Notes under the pieces: model-generated
Told to the model about the DNA's origin: nothing
The model's database searches: none
Seen by the model: only the letters and a program-made list of their open reading frames with translations
In this document: positions 8,237-16,406 of the stretch, piece after piece
How the letters are laid out: every line of letters starts with the position of its first letter
How positions within the stretch are numbered: position 1 is the first letter of the stretch
Made by a program: the position numbers and the translations under genes
From: Desulfurella acetivorans A63
GTDB taxonomy: Bacteria > Campylobacterota_A > Desulfurellia > Desulfurellales > Desulfurellaceae
Direction: 5' to 3'
NCBI GenBank assembly: GCA_000517565.1
Contig: CP007051.1
Span: 1,279,949 to 1,343,948, forward strand
DNA: 64,000 nucleotides

Positions 8237-9844
8237 TCACATCCTAAATATTCCAAATTTTACATCTTCAATTTGTTTGTTAAGTGTTACCTCTAACGCG
8301 AGCATTAAGTACTCTCTTGTTTTTTTTGGATCTATAATCCCATCATCCCACAATCTTGCGCTTGAATAAAGCGCACTTGACTTTTCTTCATATTCTTGAA
8401 GTATAGGTTTTCTTATAGCTTCAATCTCTTCTTGGGTAAGTTTTTTTCCTTCTCTTTCAAGTTGTGCAAGTTTGATACTTGATAATACATCAGCAGCTTG
8501 CTGAGGGCCCATTACAGCAATTTTTGCATTGGGCCACATCCATAAAAACCTTGGGTTATAACCTCTTCCTGCCATAGCATAATTTCCTGCTCCATAAGAA
8601 TTGCCTATTATTATTGTAATTTTAGGTACATTGGTAGTTGAAATAGCTGTAATCCATTTTGCACCATCTTTTGCCATTCCCTGATGTTCATATTTTTTAC
8701 CGATTATAAATCCAGTTATGTTTTGTAGAAAAATTAGTGGTACTTTTCTTAAACTGCATAATTCTACAAAATGTGCGGCTTTCTGAGATGACTCAGGAAA
8801 TATTATTCCATTATTTCCGATAATCCCAACTAAATATCCTCCAATTCTAGCAAAACCAGTTACTAATGTTTGTCCGTATAATGGTTTAAATTCTTCAAAT
8901 TCGCTATTATCTACAATGCGTGCTATAATTTCACGTACATCAAAAGGTATACTTAGATCTTCTGGTAATATACCGTATATCTCGTCAGGATCATATAAAG
9001 GATCTTGTGGTGTAGACCTATCTAATTTAAATTTTTCTTGCTTAGGTAAATGAGCGAAAATTTCCCTTGCTTTTTTTAGAGCTTCTTCTTCATTGTTTGC
9101 AAGATAATCTGCTACACCAGAAATACGCGTATGTACATCAGCGCCACCCAAATTTTCTGCATCTATTTCTTCACCTGTAGCTGCTTTTACTAAAGGTGGA
9201 CCACCTATAAATATTGCACTTTGATTTTTAACCATAATCACCTGGTCGCACATGGCAGGAACATAAGCTCCACCAGCAGTACCAAGACCTGTAACAACAG
9301 CCACCTGTAATAATCCCATACTACTCATAATTGCTTGATTATAAAAGAAATTTCCAAAATGCTCTTTATCAGGATACACTTCATCTTGCATTGGCAGAAA
9401 AACTCCACCTGAATCAACTAAATAAAGACAATGTAAATTATTTTCTCTTGCTATAGTCTGCGCTCTAACATGTTTTTTAATTGTCATAGGGTAATAAGTC
9501 CCAGCCTTTACAGTTTGATCATTTGCAATAATCATTACCTCTTTTCCACTTATTTTACCTATTCCTGTAACTATTCCACCACAGGGAGCCTCATTGTTAT
9601 ACATATTGTAACCTACAAATGGACCAATTTCTAAAAAAGGTGAATTTTTATCTATTACCTTTTCTATTCGTTCTCTACAAAACAATTTTCCTCTTTTTTT
9701 ATTTACTTCATGTGCTTTTTCAGGCCCACCTTTTGCCAATTCTTCTCTAATCTGATTTATTTCCTCAACTTTCTTTTTATTAAATTCGTATCTTTTTTTA
9801 AATTCTTCTGAGTTAGTATTAATATTGGACATAATTTTAGCCAT
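8237..9844 (-). CDS. mccB: methylcrotonyl-CoA carboxylase carboxyltransferase (beta) subunit
   Basis: 535 residues. Transfers carboxyl from biotin to 3-methylcrotonyl-CoA, giving 3-methylglutaconyl-CoA. Signature segments typical of MCC beta rather than propionyl-CoA carboxylase are LYLVDSGGVFLPMQDEVYPD, GGADVHTRISGVADYLA, LVTGFARIGGYLVGI, FLQNITGFIIGKKYE and the C-terminal SSARLWDDGIIDP ending in FGIFRM. Length fits MccB (about 535). The ATG at 9844 has GGAGGAAACAA upstream and overlaps the end of etfA by 8 bp. The MCC assignment of this subunit is the anchor for reading the operon as a leucine/isovalerate-type pathway. Confidence 0.93.
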   Translation of the reverse strand: MAKIMSNINTNSEEFKKRYEFNKKKVEEINQIREELAKGGPEKAHEVNKKRGKLFCRERIEKVIDKNSPFLEIGPFVGYNMYNNEAPCGGIVTGIGKISGKEVMIIANDQTVKAGTYYPMTIKKHVRAQTIARENNLHCLYLVDSGGVFLPMQDEVYPDKEHFGNFFYNQAIMSSMGLLQVAVVTGLGTAGGAYVPAMCDQVIMVKNQSAIFIGGPPLVKAATGEEIDAENLGGADVHTRISGVADYLANNEEEALKKAREIFAHLPKQEKFKLDRSTPQDPLYDPDEIYGILPEDLSIPFDVREIIARIVDNSEFEEFKPLYGQTLVTGFARIGGYLVGIIGNNGIIFPESSQKAAHFVELCSLRKVPLIFLQNITGFIIGKKYEHQGMAKDGAKWITAISTTNVPKITIIIGNSYGAGNYAMAGRGYNPRFLWMWPNAKIAVMGPQQAADVLSSIKLAQLEREGKKLTQEEIEAIRKPILQEYEEKSSALYSSARLWDDGIIDPKKTREYLMLALEVTLNKQIEDVKFGIFRM

Positions 9845-10727
9845 TTGTTTCCTCCAATTCGTTGATTAAAGCCATTGCAAAATCTTTCCAATCAGCAACG
9901 ATATTGTATCGAGCTCGTTTAAATATAGGCGCTTCTTCGTCTTTATTTATAGCAACTACACATTTTACATTTTTTATACCCGATAAATGTTGAGTAGCTC
10001 CACTTATGCCAAAAGCAAAATATAAGCTTGCTGATAACATAGCACCTGATTGACCAATTTGATATTGGTGTGATATCCAACCATTATCAACCGCTGCCCT
10101 TGATGCTCCTACTACCCCTCCAAATAATTTTGCTATTCTTTCTAGAATAGCAAAACCTTCTTTTGAGCCTATACCTCTTCCTCCACCTATTACAATCTTT
10201 GCTTTATCTAATTCAACTTCTTTTTCTATCTTTTCTTCTTTGACAATTTCTATATTGTCTTTTTTGCATTCTAACCACTCAATTTCCATCAATTGGTTTG
10301 TTGTTAGTTGTTCGAAATATTTTTCTTTTAAAATTAAAACCAATGGAAGATGCTCCGGTTTGTAATCAATAACAGCTTTATCGCCATAAGCACTATGTGA
10401 AAAAATAAACTCATCATATTTAATTTCACTAACACCAAAAACACATGATGCACTAAGTTTTAGTGTTAAAATTCCTCCAATATGAGCACCTACTGTACCA
10501 TTCGTTAAAATAACATCATATTTTGATGCAAGTGGCAAAATGGTTTCAATTGAATTCGGCGGTATATTATTGATTCCATATGCTTTTTTTACATCTATTT
10601 CTAATTCTTTTTTGTTTGTAAAAACTATAGCGTCAATGTTATCACTAAATTTTTTTGCAACAAAATTTAACTCACCTAACCTATCTTTGTCATCATCACT
10701 TATTATTAACACATTTTTTATAATCAT
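9837..10727 (-). CDS. etfA: electron transfer flavoprotein alpha subunit
   Basis: 296 residues. The C-terminal FAD domain is clear: GGGRGIGSKEGF, VGASRAAVDNGW, QIGQSGAMLSASLYFAFGISGATQHLSGI and INKDEEAPIF. The ATG at 10725-10727 overlaps the etfB stop as ATGA and has AAGGAG 8 bp upstream; a TTG two codons earlier is less likely. With EtfB it takes electrons from the acyl-CoA dehydrogenase of the same operon (14938-16101). No ETF:quinone oxidoreductase or bifurcating partner is visible within the operon. Confidence 0.92.
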   Translation of the reverse strand: MIIKNVLIISDDDKDRLGELNFVAKKFSDNIDAIVFTNKKELEIDVKKAYGINNIPPNSIETILPLASKYDVILTNGTVGAHIGGILTLKLSASCVFGVSEIKYDEFIFSHSAYGDKAVIDYKPEHLPLVLILKEKYFEQLTTNQLMEIEWLECKKDNIEIVKEEKIEKEVELDKAKIVIGGGRGIGSKEGFAILERIAKLFGGVVGASRAAVDNGWISHQYQIGQSGAMLSASLYFAFGISGATQHLSGIKNVKCVVAINKDEEAPIFKRARYNIVADWKDFAMALINELEETNG

Positions 10728-11488
10728 AAGCAATGCTCCTTCTTTAGATTTTCTAATAGTAGTTTAGCTGTAAAAGATAGATCATCGTTAGGCAGTGTTT
10801 CGTTAATATACTCATACTTTGGAATCTTTGCAGACAATTCCTGTGCCCAGTTAAATTTTTCGAAATTAATTTCTTCTTCTGTTATTAATGGTTTTGTTTT
10901 ACTTTTCATAATTTCTTTTAAGTTAGGAATTCTTGGTAAATTACATGGGGCATCAGTTATTGAAGCCACAAATTTTTCTTTTATAAGCAAGTGTAAATTC
11001 TTATTATCCAATTGTTGAACACATAAAAAAGATTTACCATTAGACTCAGATGAAATTGATACGATATAAGGTAAGTAAATACGATTAAGTATTCCTGCCA
11101 CTAAAGGTGGAACCATTTCTCTTTCTAAATCCGACGATACTCTTCCAAGAATGACTATTTCAATATTATATTTTTCAATTATATTGGCTAGGTTATAAGC
11201 CGTCTGAAATGGATCATCGTTACTCGACTCAATTATTATAAGCTCGTCTGCACCCATTGAAAGAGCTTTTTTTAAGGTTGATACGTATTCTTTTTTAGTA
11301 TAGCTAATTGCATAAAGTTTACTTTCTAATTTTGATCTTAGTTGAAGCCCAACCTCAAGTGCATGTTCATCGTACAATCCTAAAACATATTTATAATCAC
11401 CTGACATTCTGTTGCCTTGTAAATAAAATTTTTCAGCCGGGACTTCATAGTCTGGCACTGCCTTTATACATACACCAATATTTATCAT
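10724..11488 (-). CDS. etfB: electron transfer flavoprotein beta subunit
   Basis: 254 residues of the EtfB family, beginning INIGVCIKAVPDYE. It has the ALSMGADELIIIES segment and the IVILGRVSSDLEREMVPPLVA nucleotide-binding region. Its stop overlaps the etfA start by 4 bp, typical of coupled etfBA translation. It accepts electrons from the isovaleryl-CoA dehydrogenase-type enzyme. The family also includes bifurcating forms; I could not decide this from the loop sequence by eye. Confidence 0.9.
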   Translation of the reverse strand: MINIGVCIKAVPDYEVPAEKFYLQGNRMSGDYKYVLGLYDEHALEVGLQLRSKLESKLYAISYTKKEYVSTLKKALSMGADELIIIESSNDDPFQTAYNLANIIEKYNIEIVILGRVSSDLEREMVPPLVAGILNRIYLPYIVSISSESNGKSFLCVQQLDNKNLHLLIKEKFVASITDAPCNLPRIPNLKEIMKSKTKPLITEEEINFEKFNWAQELSAKIPKYEYINETLPNDDLSFTAKLLLENLKKEHCL

Positions 11489-11497
11489 CCTACCTCC

Positions 11498-12268
11498 TCA
11501 TTTATTTTTCCACTGAGGTTTTTGTTTATTTAAAAATGACTCAATACCTATTTTTAAATCTTGTGCAGAAAAGTTAACTATTCTTAACAAAGATAAATAC
11601 TCACTTTCACAGGAGGAGGGGTTGTGAGAAACATTTATCATATCCATTAGTAGTTTTAAAATTAAAGGGCTTTTTTGAGCAATTTGGCTCGCAATTTCTT
11701 TCGCTTTTTTTAAAGGATTTTCATCAATAAAGTGAACTAAACCAATTCTATAAGCCTCTTGAGAGCTAATAGTTTTGCCCATAAGAGTCAGTAATATAGC
11801 CTCTCTTTCGCCAACTGCTCTCTTAACATATGGAAATATAACATAAGGCAGTATACCTAAATTAATTTCGGTTAAACCAAAACGCGTATCAGGATGCGAA
11901 ACAACTATATGAGCATTTGCAACTAAACCAAAACCACCTCCCAAAGCATATCCAGATACTGCTGCAATTAAAGGTTTTTTCAGTATATCAACTATCCTCA
12001 AAACATCTACATTAATATTTTTCTTTGAATAATGTTCTAATGCTGTTAATTCAACACCTTCTGCAAATTCTTTAATATCGCCGCCAGCACAAAAAACATC
12101 TCCTGCTGAGGTTAATATAACTACATATATAGATTCGTCTTCAGCTAATTTTTTGATACTTTCTAGTAATTCAGACGACAAAGATTCATCTAACGCATTT
12201 TTTTTATCTAAATTATTCATATATACAACCGCTACATTACCTTCTTTTTCAATCAATACTTTACTCAT
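11498..12268 (-). CDS. enoyl-CoA hydratase family, probable methylglutaconyl-CoA hydratase
   Basis: 256 residues. Crotonase fold with oxyanion segments TSAGDVFCAGGDIKEF and VSGYALGGGFGLVANAH. The first catalytic Glu position is Gly (GGGFGL) while the second is kept (GLTEINLGI). The segment LGILPYVIFPYVKRAVGERE closely resembles bacterial methylglutaconyl-CoA hydratases (LiuC), which have a VISPYV..AIGER block there. This enzyme hydrates 3-methylglutaconyl-CoA to HMG-CoA. Lying between DUF35 and etfB, next to MCC and HMG-CoA synthase genes, it joins the carboxylase to HMG-CoA. A generic enoyl-CoA hydratase is the alternative. Confidence 0.8.
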   Translation of the reverse strand: MSKVLIEKEGNVAVVYMNNLDKKNALDESLSSELLESIKKLAEDESIYVVILTSAGDVFCAGGDIKEFAEGVELTALEHYSKKNINVDVLRIVDILKKPLIAAVSGYALGGGFGLVANAHIVVSHPDTRFGLTEINLGILPYVIFPYVKRAVGEREAILLTLMGKTISSQEAYRIGLVHFIDENPLKKAKEIASQIAQKSPLILKLLMDMINVSHNPSSCESEYLSLLRIVNFSAQDLKIGIESFLNKQKPQWKNK

Positions 12269-12279
12269 TTTAACCTCTA

Positions 12280-12300
12280 AAAAGGTAAGGGGGAAACCCC
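12280..12300 (-). other. short GC hairpin with T-tract between DUF35 and hydratase genes
   Basis: On the minus strand GGGG-TTT-CCCC (12290-12300) is followed by CTTACC and a five-T run. It sits in the only non-trivial gap (38 bp) in the middle of the operon. It could act as a weak attenuator or mRNA end that lowers expression of the genes after DUF35. The stem is short, so this is tentative. Confidence 0.35.
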
Positions 12301-12306
12301 TCAGCC

Positions 12307-12702
12307 TTAATCTTCAACTATAGCTTTTGGACCATAAATTATAATACCAGCTTTACCTTCAACAAATAATCTCCTAAATACTACACTTACTTTTTTACCG
12401 ATCTCTATATTGTTAAAATCGGTATCGACAATTTGTAACATTAATCTAGCTCCGTTTGTAAGTTCTACTATAGCTACAGCATAAGGTGAAAAATCTTCAA
12501 AACCCTCGGGTGCTGAATAAATAACAGTGTAAGTAAGAATTTTACCTTCTCTTGGAAGATCAATAATTTCAATATTTTCCGAGTGGCATTTTGGACATAC
12601 TTTTCTGGCAGGATACATTGTGTAACCACAATCTTTACACTTACCACCTTTTAACATGTATCTTTGTGGTTTTTCTCTCCAATTTCTCGGTATAGTTAAC
12701 AT
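12307..12702 (-). CDS. DUF35 OB-fold/Zn-ribbon protein, partner of thiolase-HMG-CoA synthase
   Basis: 131 residues. The N-terminal rubredoxin-like zinc ribbon has two CxxC pairs (CKDCGY and CPKCHS), followed by an OB-fold domain (GKILTYTVIYSAPEGFEDF, PYAVAIVELTNGARLM). In archaea this family bridges acetoacetyl-CoA thiolase and HMG-CoA synthase and lets them share a CoA-binding channel. Here the gene follows HMG-CoA synthase and thiolase in the same order as in archaeal operons and overlaps the thiolase stop by 1 bp, so the same complex is expected. Confidence 0.88.
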   Translation of the reverse strand: MLTIPRNWREKPQRYMLKGGKCKDCGYTMYPARKVCPKCHSENIEIIDLPREGKILTYTVIYSAPEGFEDFSPYAVAIVELTNGARLMLQIVDTDFNNIEIGKKVSVVFRRLFVEGKAGIIIYGPKAIVED

Positions 12703-13862
12703 TAAATCACCTCCAAAATTGTAACTGTAACAGTGGCACCAGAACCACCTAAATTATGGGCCAATCCTACTTTTGCGTTATTAACCTGGAGATCTTTAGC
12801 TTGACCTCTTAATTGTTCTACAAGATTCACAATTTGTGCAATACCAGTTGCACCAACCGGGTGCCCTTTACCTTTTAAACCCCCGCTTGGGTTTACAGGA
12901 ATTTTTCCATCAATCTCTGTTAGACCGTCTTCTGTAGCTTTTGCACCTTTACCTTTTTCAAAAAAACCTAAATCTTCTATTGCACATATTTCTGCGATAG
13001 TAAAACAGTCATGTACCTCAGCAACATTTATATCTTGAGGTGATTTACCAGCCATTTGATAAGCTTTTTTTGCAGCTTCTATTGTAGCTTGAAATGTAAC
13101 AAAATCATTTCTTTGAGCTAAAGCAATTGTATCTGTTGCCTGGGCTATACCAGAAATTTTAATGGGTTTAGCAGCATTTGACAATTTTTTTGCTTTCTCT
13201 AATGGCATTAAAATGACACTTGCTGCCCCATCAGTCATTGGAGAACAATCATACAATCCAAGAGGATCTGCTATTATTGAAGCATTCAAAACATCATCAA
13301 TTGTGATTATGTTGTGAAATTGTGCTTTTGGATTTTTTGAAGCGTTCTTATGATTTTTTACAGCAACTGCTGCAAGTTGTTTTCTTGTAGCATTGAAATC
13401 ATGCATGTATTTTTTTGCTACCAATGCAAATAAGCCAGGAAAAGTAACGCCTTGATAACCCTCATACTCTCTATCAGCAGCCATAGATAATGAATAAACA
13501 CCCTGAGAAGTTACTACATCGGTCATTTTTTCAACACCCGTGACAAGCACTACATCAGACATTCCTGATGCTACTTCCATATAAGCATGTCTTAAAGCCA
13601 CTCCACCCGAAGCACAAGCATTTTCTATCCTAGTGGATGGTATATGTAAAAATCCTAAATAATCAGCTAAAATTGCAGCCATATGCTCTTGTTCTACAAA
13701 AGTACCGCCACTAAAGTTTCCCAAATAAATAGAGTCTATTTTATCAACCCCAGAGCTTTTTATTGCTTCTAAGCTAGCTTCAACAGCCAGATCTCTCCAG
13801 GACTTCTCCCATAAATATCCAAAATTTGTTATTCCAATCCCTACTACGGCTACATCTCTCAT
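12702..13862 (-). CDS. archaeal-type acetyl-CoA C-acetyltransferase (SCP-x/lipid-transfer-like thiolase)
   Basis: 386 residues. Catalytic Cys in ENACASGG, His in [22 protein letters not shown] in place of the usual NEAF motif, and a C-terminal [11 protein letters not shown]. The HDCF form and the lack of a C-terminal CxG motif put it in the archaeal/SCP2-thiolase class, which works with HMG-CoA synthase and DUF35. It interconverts 2 acetyl-CoA and acetoacetyl-CoA. It is not a homologue close to the degenerate thiolase stub at 1195-1260, whose ATLCIGGG end is the classical type. Confidence 0.87.
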   Translation of the reverse strand: MRDVAVVGIGITNFGYLWEKSWRDLAVEASLEAIKSSGVDKIDSIYLGNFSGGTFVEQEHMAAILADYLGFLHIPSTRIENACASGGVALRHAYMEVASGMSDVVLVTGVEKMTDVVTSQGVYSLSMAADREYEGYQGVTFPGLFALVAKKYMHDFNATRKQLAAVAVKNHKNASKNPKAQFHNIITIDDVLNASIIADPLGLYDCSPMTDGAASVILMPLEKAKKLSNAAKPIKISGIAQATDTIALAQRNDFVTFQATIEAAKKAYQMAGKSPQDINVAEVHDCFTIAEICAIEDLGFFEKGKGAKATEDGLTEIDGKIPVNPSGGLKGKGHPVGATGIAQIVNLVEQLRGQAKDLQVNNAKVGLAHNLGGSGATVTVTILEVI

Positions 13863-13864
13863 TA

Positions 13865-14911
13865 TTAATCCTCCCTCATTTTAATTTTACCTCTAAGAAA
13901 AGCATAAGTTGCATAATTTACATACTGTTTTCTATCAGCATAGTACTTCAAAAGAGGCGCATTATTTCGCACTTTTTCAAGTCTTTCTGTTACCCTAAAT
14001 ATAAAGGAATCGCTTCCAGCCCCAGATCCAAACGAAGTCACTAGAATTATATCGTTAGCTTTGGCAATATCTAAAACAGAAGCTAAACCCAATAATGAAC
14101 AGCCTGAATATGTATTGCCAATGTAAGGAGCAACCCATCCTGGTTCAAACTGTTCTTTTGTAAATCCTAGCATCTTTGATGCTCTTAAAGGAAAAGCTCC
14201 ATTTGGCTGATGAAAAACGCAATACGTAATGTCCTTTGGTGTCATTTTCGCTTTTTCCATAACTCCTTTGGCAGAATTTAAGGTATGATGAAAATATGCT
14301 GGAGCACCAGTAAATGGACCGGTGTGAGTAGGATATGATTGACCATCTCTTCTCCAAAAGTCTGGTGTATCTGTGGTATATGAATATGTGGCAATAACCT
14401 CAGCTATAACATTATCGTTTCCCATTATAAATGCCGCTCCACCTGCAGCTGCTGTATATTCCAATGGGTCTTTAGGGGCACCTTGAGAAGTATCCGAGCC
14501 AATACCAAGTCCATATTTAATTTCACCCGATTTTACTAAGCCATAAACCACAAAAACAGTTTCACTGCCAGCTTTGCAGGCAAACTCATAATCAGCCACA
14601 TGAACAGCTGGAGTTATACCTAATGCATCAGCTACAATTGTTGCGGATGGTTTAACTGCATACGGTTTTGATTCAGAGCCAATATACACGGCTCCTATTT
14701 CCTGTGGATCAATTTCAGCTCGCTTTAAAGCATTTCTAGCTGCTTCATAAGCTATAGTTACTGAATCTTCATCTTTTGCAGGAACTGTTTTTTCCCTTAC
14801 TAATAAACCATTTTTTAGAGTTTCTGCATTTTCTCCCCATTGAGCGGCAATTTCTTCTACTTTAATCCTGCGTTTAGGAACATAACACCCATATCCTACG
14901 ATACCTGTCAT
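13865..14911 (-). CDS. hydroxymethylglutaryl-CoA synthase, archaeal type
   Basis: 348 residues. Catalytic triad expected of HMG-CoA synthases is visible: Glu80 ([11 protein letters not shown]), Cys112 (YEFACKAG) and His234 ([13 protein letters not shown]). Further archaeal-HMGCS blocks are [49 protein letters not shown] and [11 protein letters not shown]. Length matches the archaeal enzyme (about 350), not the longer animal/bacterial one. It condenses acetyl-CoA with acetoacetyl-CoA to HMG-CoA, or runs in reverse. It lies 2 bp before the thiolase gene. Use in the mevalonate pathway is unlikely given the MCC/IVD context. Confidence 0.92.
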   Translation of the reverse strand: MTGIVGYGCYVPKRRIKVEEIAAQWGENAETLKNGLLVREKTVPAKDEDSVTIAYEAARNALKRAEIDPQEIGAVYIGSESKPYAVKPSATIVADALGITPAVHVADYEFACKAGSETVFVVYGLVKSGEIKYGLGIGSDTSQGAPKDPLEYTAAAGGAAFIMGNDNVIAEVIATYSYTTDTPDFWRRDGQSYPTHTGPFTGAPAYFHHTLNSAKGVMEKAKMTPKDITYCVFHQPNGAFPLRASKMLGFTKEQFEPGWVAPYIGNTYSGCSLLGLASVLDIAKANDIILVTSFGSGAGSDSFIFRVTERLEKVRNNAPLLKYYADRKQYVNYATYAFLRGKIKMRED

Positions 14912-14937
14912 AACTAAAACCTCCTTAAACTAAAATC

Positions 14938-16101
14938 TTATAAATCTGTAAAGCCTTCTTCTATACGTCTTGCAAGCAAAATCTTCATCATTTCTGTTGT
15001 TCCGGCACCAATATCATAAAGTTTTGCATCTCTCCAATACATCTGAACGCGATAATCAGTTGTATAACCATAACCACCAAGAATTTGGATTGCTTCTTCT
15101 GCTGATTTTACTGCAGCTTGAGCTGATGTCATTTTAACCAAAGCAGTTGCTGCTCTCAATTTCTTTGAACCTGGATTTTTTCTCCATGCTTCAGCTAATT
15201 GATATAGATAAAGTCTATTCAATTCAAGTTGAGCTAAAATATAACCAAGTTTTTCTTGAATAAGTTGGTAATTTATAATAGGCTGGTTAAATTGTATTCT
15301 TTCTTTGGCATATTTTGACGCAATATCTAAAGAGCCTTTAATCATACCTAGATTACTGCCTGACAAACCAATTCTTTCTACATCTAAACCTTCCATCATA
15401 ATATGAATTCCCTCTCCTTCAGCTCGTAAGATATTTTCTTCAGGTACTTCTGTGTCATTAAAAGTTACAAAACCTGTAGGAGAAGCTCTCATTCCCATTT
15501 TATGCATTTTTTCTACAGAAATATTTCCAAAATCTTTTTCTACTATAAAAGCAGAAACTCCTCTTTTAGGATCATCTGAAGTTTTTGCGTAAACTACAAA
15601 AATATCTGCAACAGGACCATTAGTTATAAAAATTTTGCTTCCTCGTAATATATATCTATCACCTTTTTTAATAGCTCTTGTTCTAGGATGTGCAGCATCT
15701 GAGCCTATTTCTGGTTCTGTTATGCATATGGCAGCTACTTTATCTCCGGCAGCTATAGGTGGAATATATTTTTCTTTTTGTTGTTTGTTACCAGCTCTAT
15801 TAATAACATTGCCTGCAAGTATAGCATGAGCTCCTAATGTCATAGCAATTGCAGGTGAATATACAGACATTTCTTCATGTATTACAACGCTTGTTAATAA
15901 ATCATCGCCTAATCCACCAAGATCACTATCTAACATCATCCCTGTAAGACCAATGTCACCCATTTTTTTCCATAGTTCAGGTGGCATATACTCTTGTTGA
16001 TCCCATAACAATGTGTCTTTAAATTCACGTTCACAAAAATCTCTTACAGTATTAGCAAATTCAACCACTTCCTCACGTAATCCTAACTTCGAAATAAGCA
16101 T
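14938..16101 (-). CDS. acyl-CoA dehydrogenase, isovaleryl-CoA dehydrogenase-type active site
   Basis: 387 residues, FAD-dependent acyl-CoA dehydrogenase (ICITEPEIGSDAAHPRT; IFITNGPVADIFVV; EEAIQILGGYGYTTDYRVQMYWRDAK). The usual catalytic Glu of short/medium-chain enzymes (YEGTSE) is replaced by Ala366 in IGAGTTE. A Glu is instead present at 242 in GLDVERIGLSG, the position used by isovaleryl-CoA and long-chain dehydrogenases. With MCC in the operon, isovaleryl-CoA to 3-methylcrotonyl-CoA is the best reading. It is the first gene after the sigma-54 promoter; ATG at 16101 follows AGGAGG by 6 bp. Confidence 0.88.
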   Translation of the reverse strand: MLISKLGLREEVVEFANTVRDFCEREFKDTLLWDQQEYMPPELWKKMGDIGLTGMMLDSDLGGLGDDLLTSVVIHEEMSVYSPAIAMTLGAHAILAGNVINRAGNKQQKEKYIPPIAAGDKVAAICITEPEIGSDAAHPRTRAIKKGDRYILRGSKIFITNGPVADIFVVYAKTSDDPKRGVSAFIVEKDFGNISVEKMHKMGMRASPTGFVTFNDTEVPEENILRAEGEGIHIMMEGLDVERIGLSGSNLGMIKGSLDIASKYAKERIQFNQPIINYQLIQEKLGYILAQLELNRLYLYQLAEAWRKNPGSKKLRAATALVKMTSAQAAVKSAEEAIQILGGYGYTTDYRVQMYWRDAKLYDIGAGTTEMMKILLARRIEEGFTDL

Positions 16102-16128
16102 TTTTACCTCCTAAACTTTTAGTTTCTC

Positions 16129-16248
16129 TACTAATTAATATAAGCAAAAACTGTTCCATATTTTAATTTATTATTATTTATTAATTTTTATTTTAGATTA
16201 TTTTAAAAAAATGTTATTTTATAAATATTTTTTTACTAATTAATATAA
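16129..16248. repeat. 15-bp direct repeat pair flanking the sigma-54 promoter
   Basis: TACTAATTAATATAA occurs at 16129-16143 and again, identically, at 16234-16248, 105 bp apart. The first copy spans from the -12 element to the expected start site; the second lies about 80 bp upstream of the -24 box, where activator sites are often found. The core is AT-rich and near-palindromic (TTAATTAA-like), so chance or a nucleoid-protein site remains possible. Confidence 0.45.
16143..16158 (-). promoter_or_regulatory. sigma-54 (-24/-12) promoter of the acyl-CoA operon
   Basis: The minus strand reads TGGAACAGTTTTTGCT. GG (plus 16156-16157) and GC (plus 16144-16145) are separated by exactly 10 bases, and it matches the TGGCAC-N5-TTGCW consensus with one mismatch in the -24 box. 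Transcription would start about 30 bp before the acyl-CoA dehydrogenase ATG. The AAA+ activator gene immediately upstream supports it. Confidence 0.8.
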
Positions 16249-16370
16249 ACCTTTTAAAGCCTAAATATGTAAAATTATTAGATATATTTTAAATTTATTA
16301 AATTAATATAGGACTCATAGAATTGATATGCTTAATAATTTAATGTTATCTAAATAGCATAATTTTAAAA

Positions 16371-16406
16371 GATTACTTTTAAAATCATATGATTACAAAA
16401 GTAATC
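16371..16406 (-). terminator. hairpin at the end of the regulator gene (terminator or activator site)
   Basis: Perfect 10-bp inverted repeat GATTACTTTT (16371-16380) / AAAAGTAATC (16397-16406) with an inner palindrome ATCATATGAT. It overlaps the regulator stop codon and on the minus strand is followed by TTTTAAAAT. It could end the regulator transcript. Its position about 210 bp upstream of the -24 box also allows an enhancer site. The rest of 16102-16404 is AT-rich with no further gene. Confidence 0.5.
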
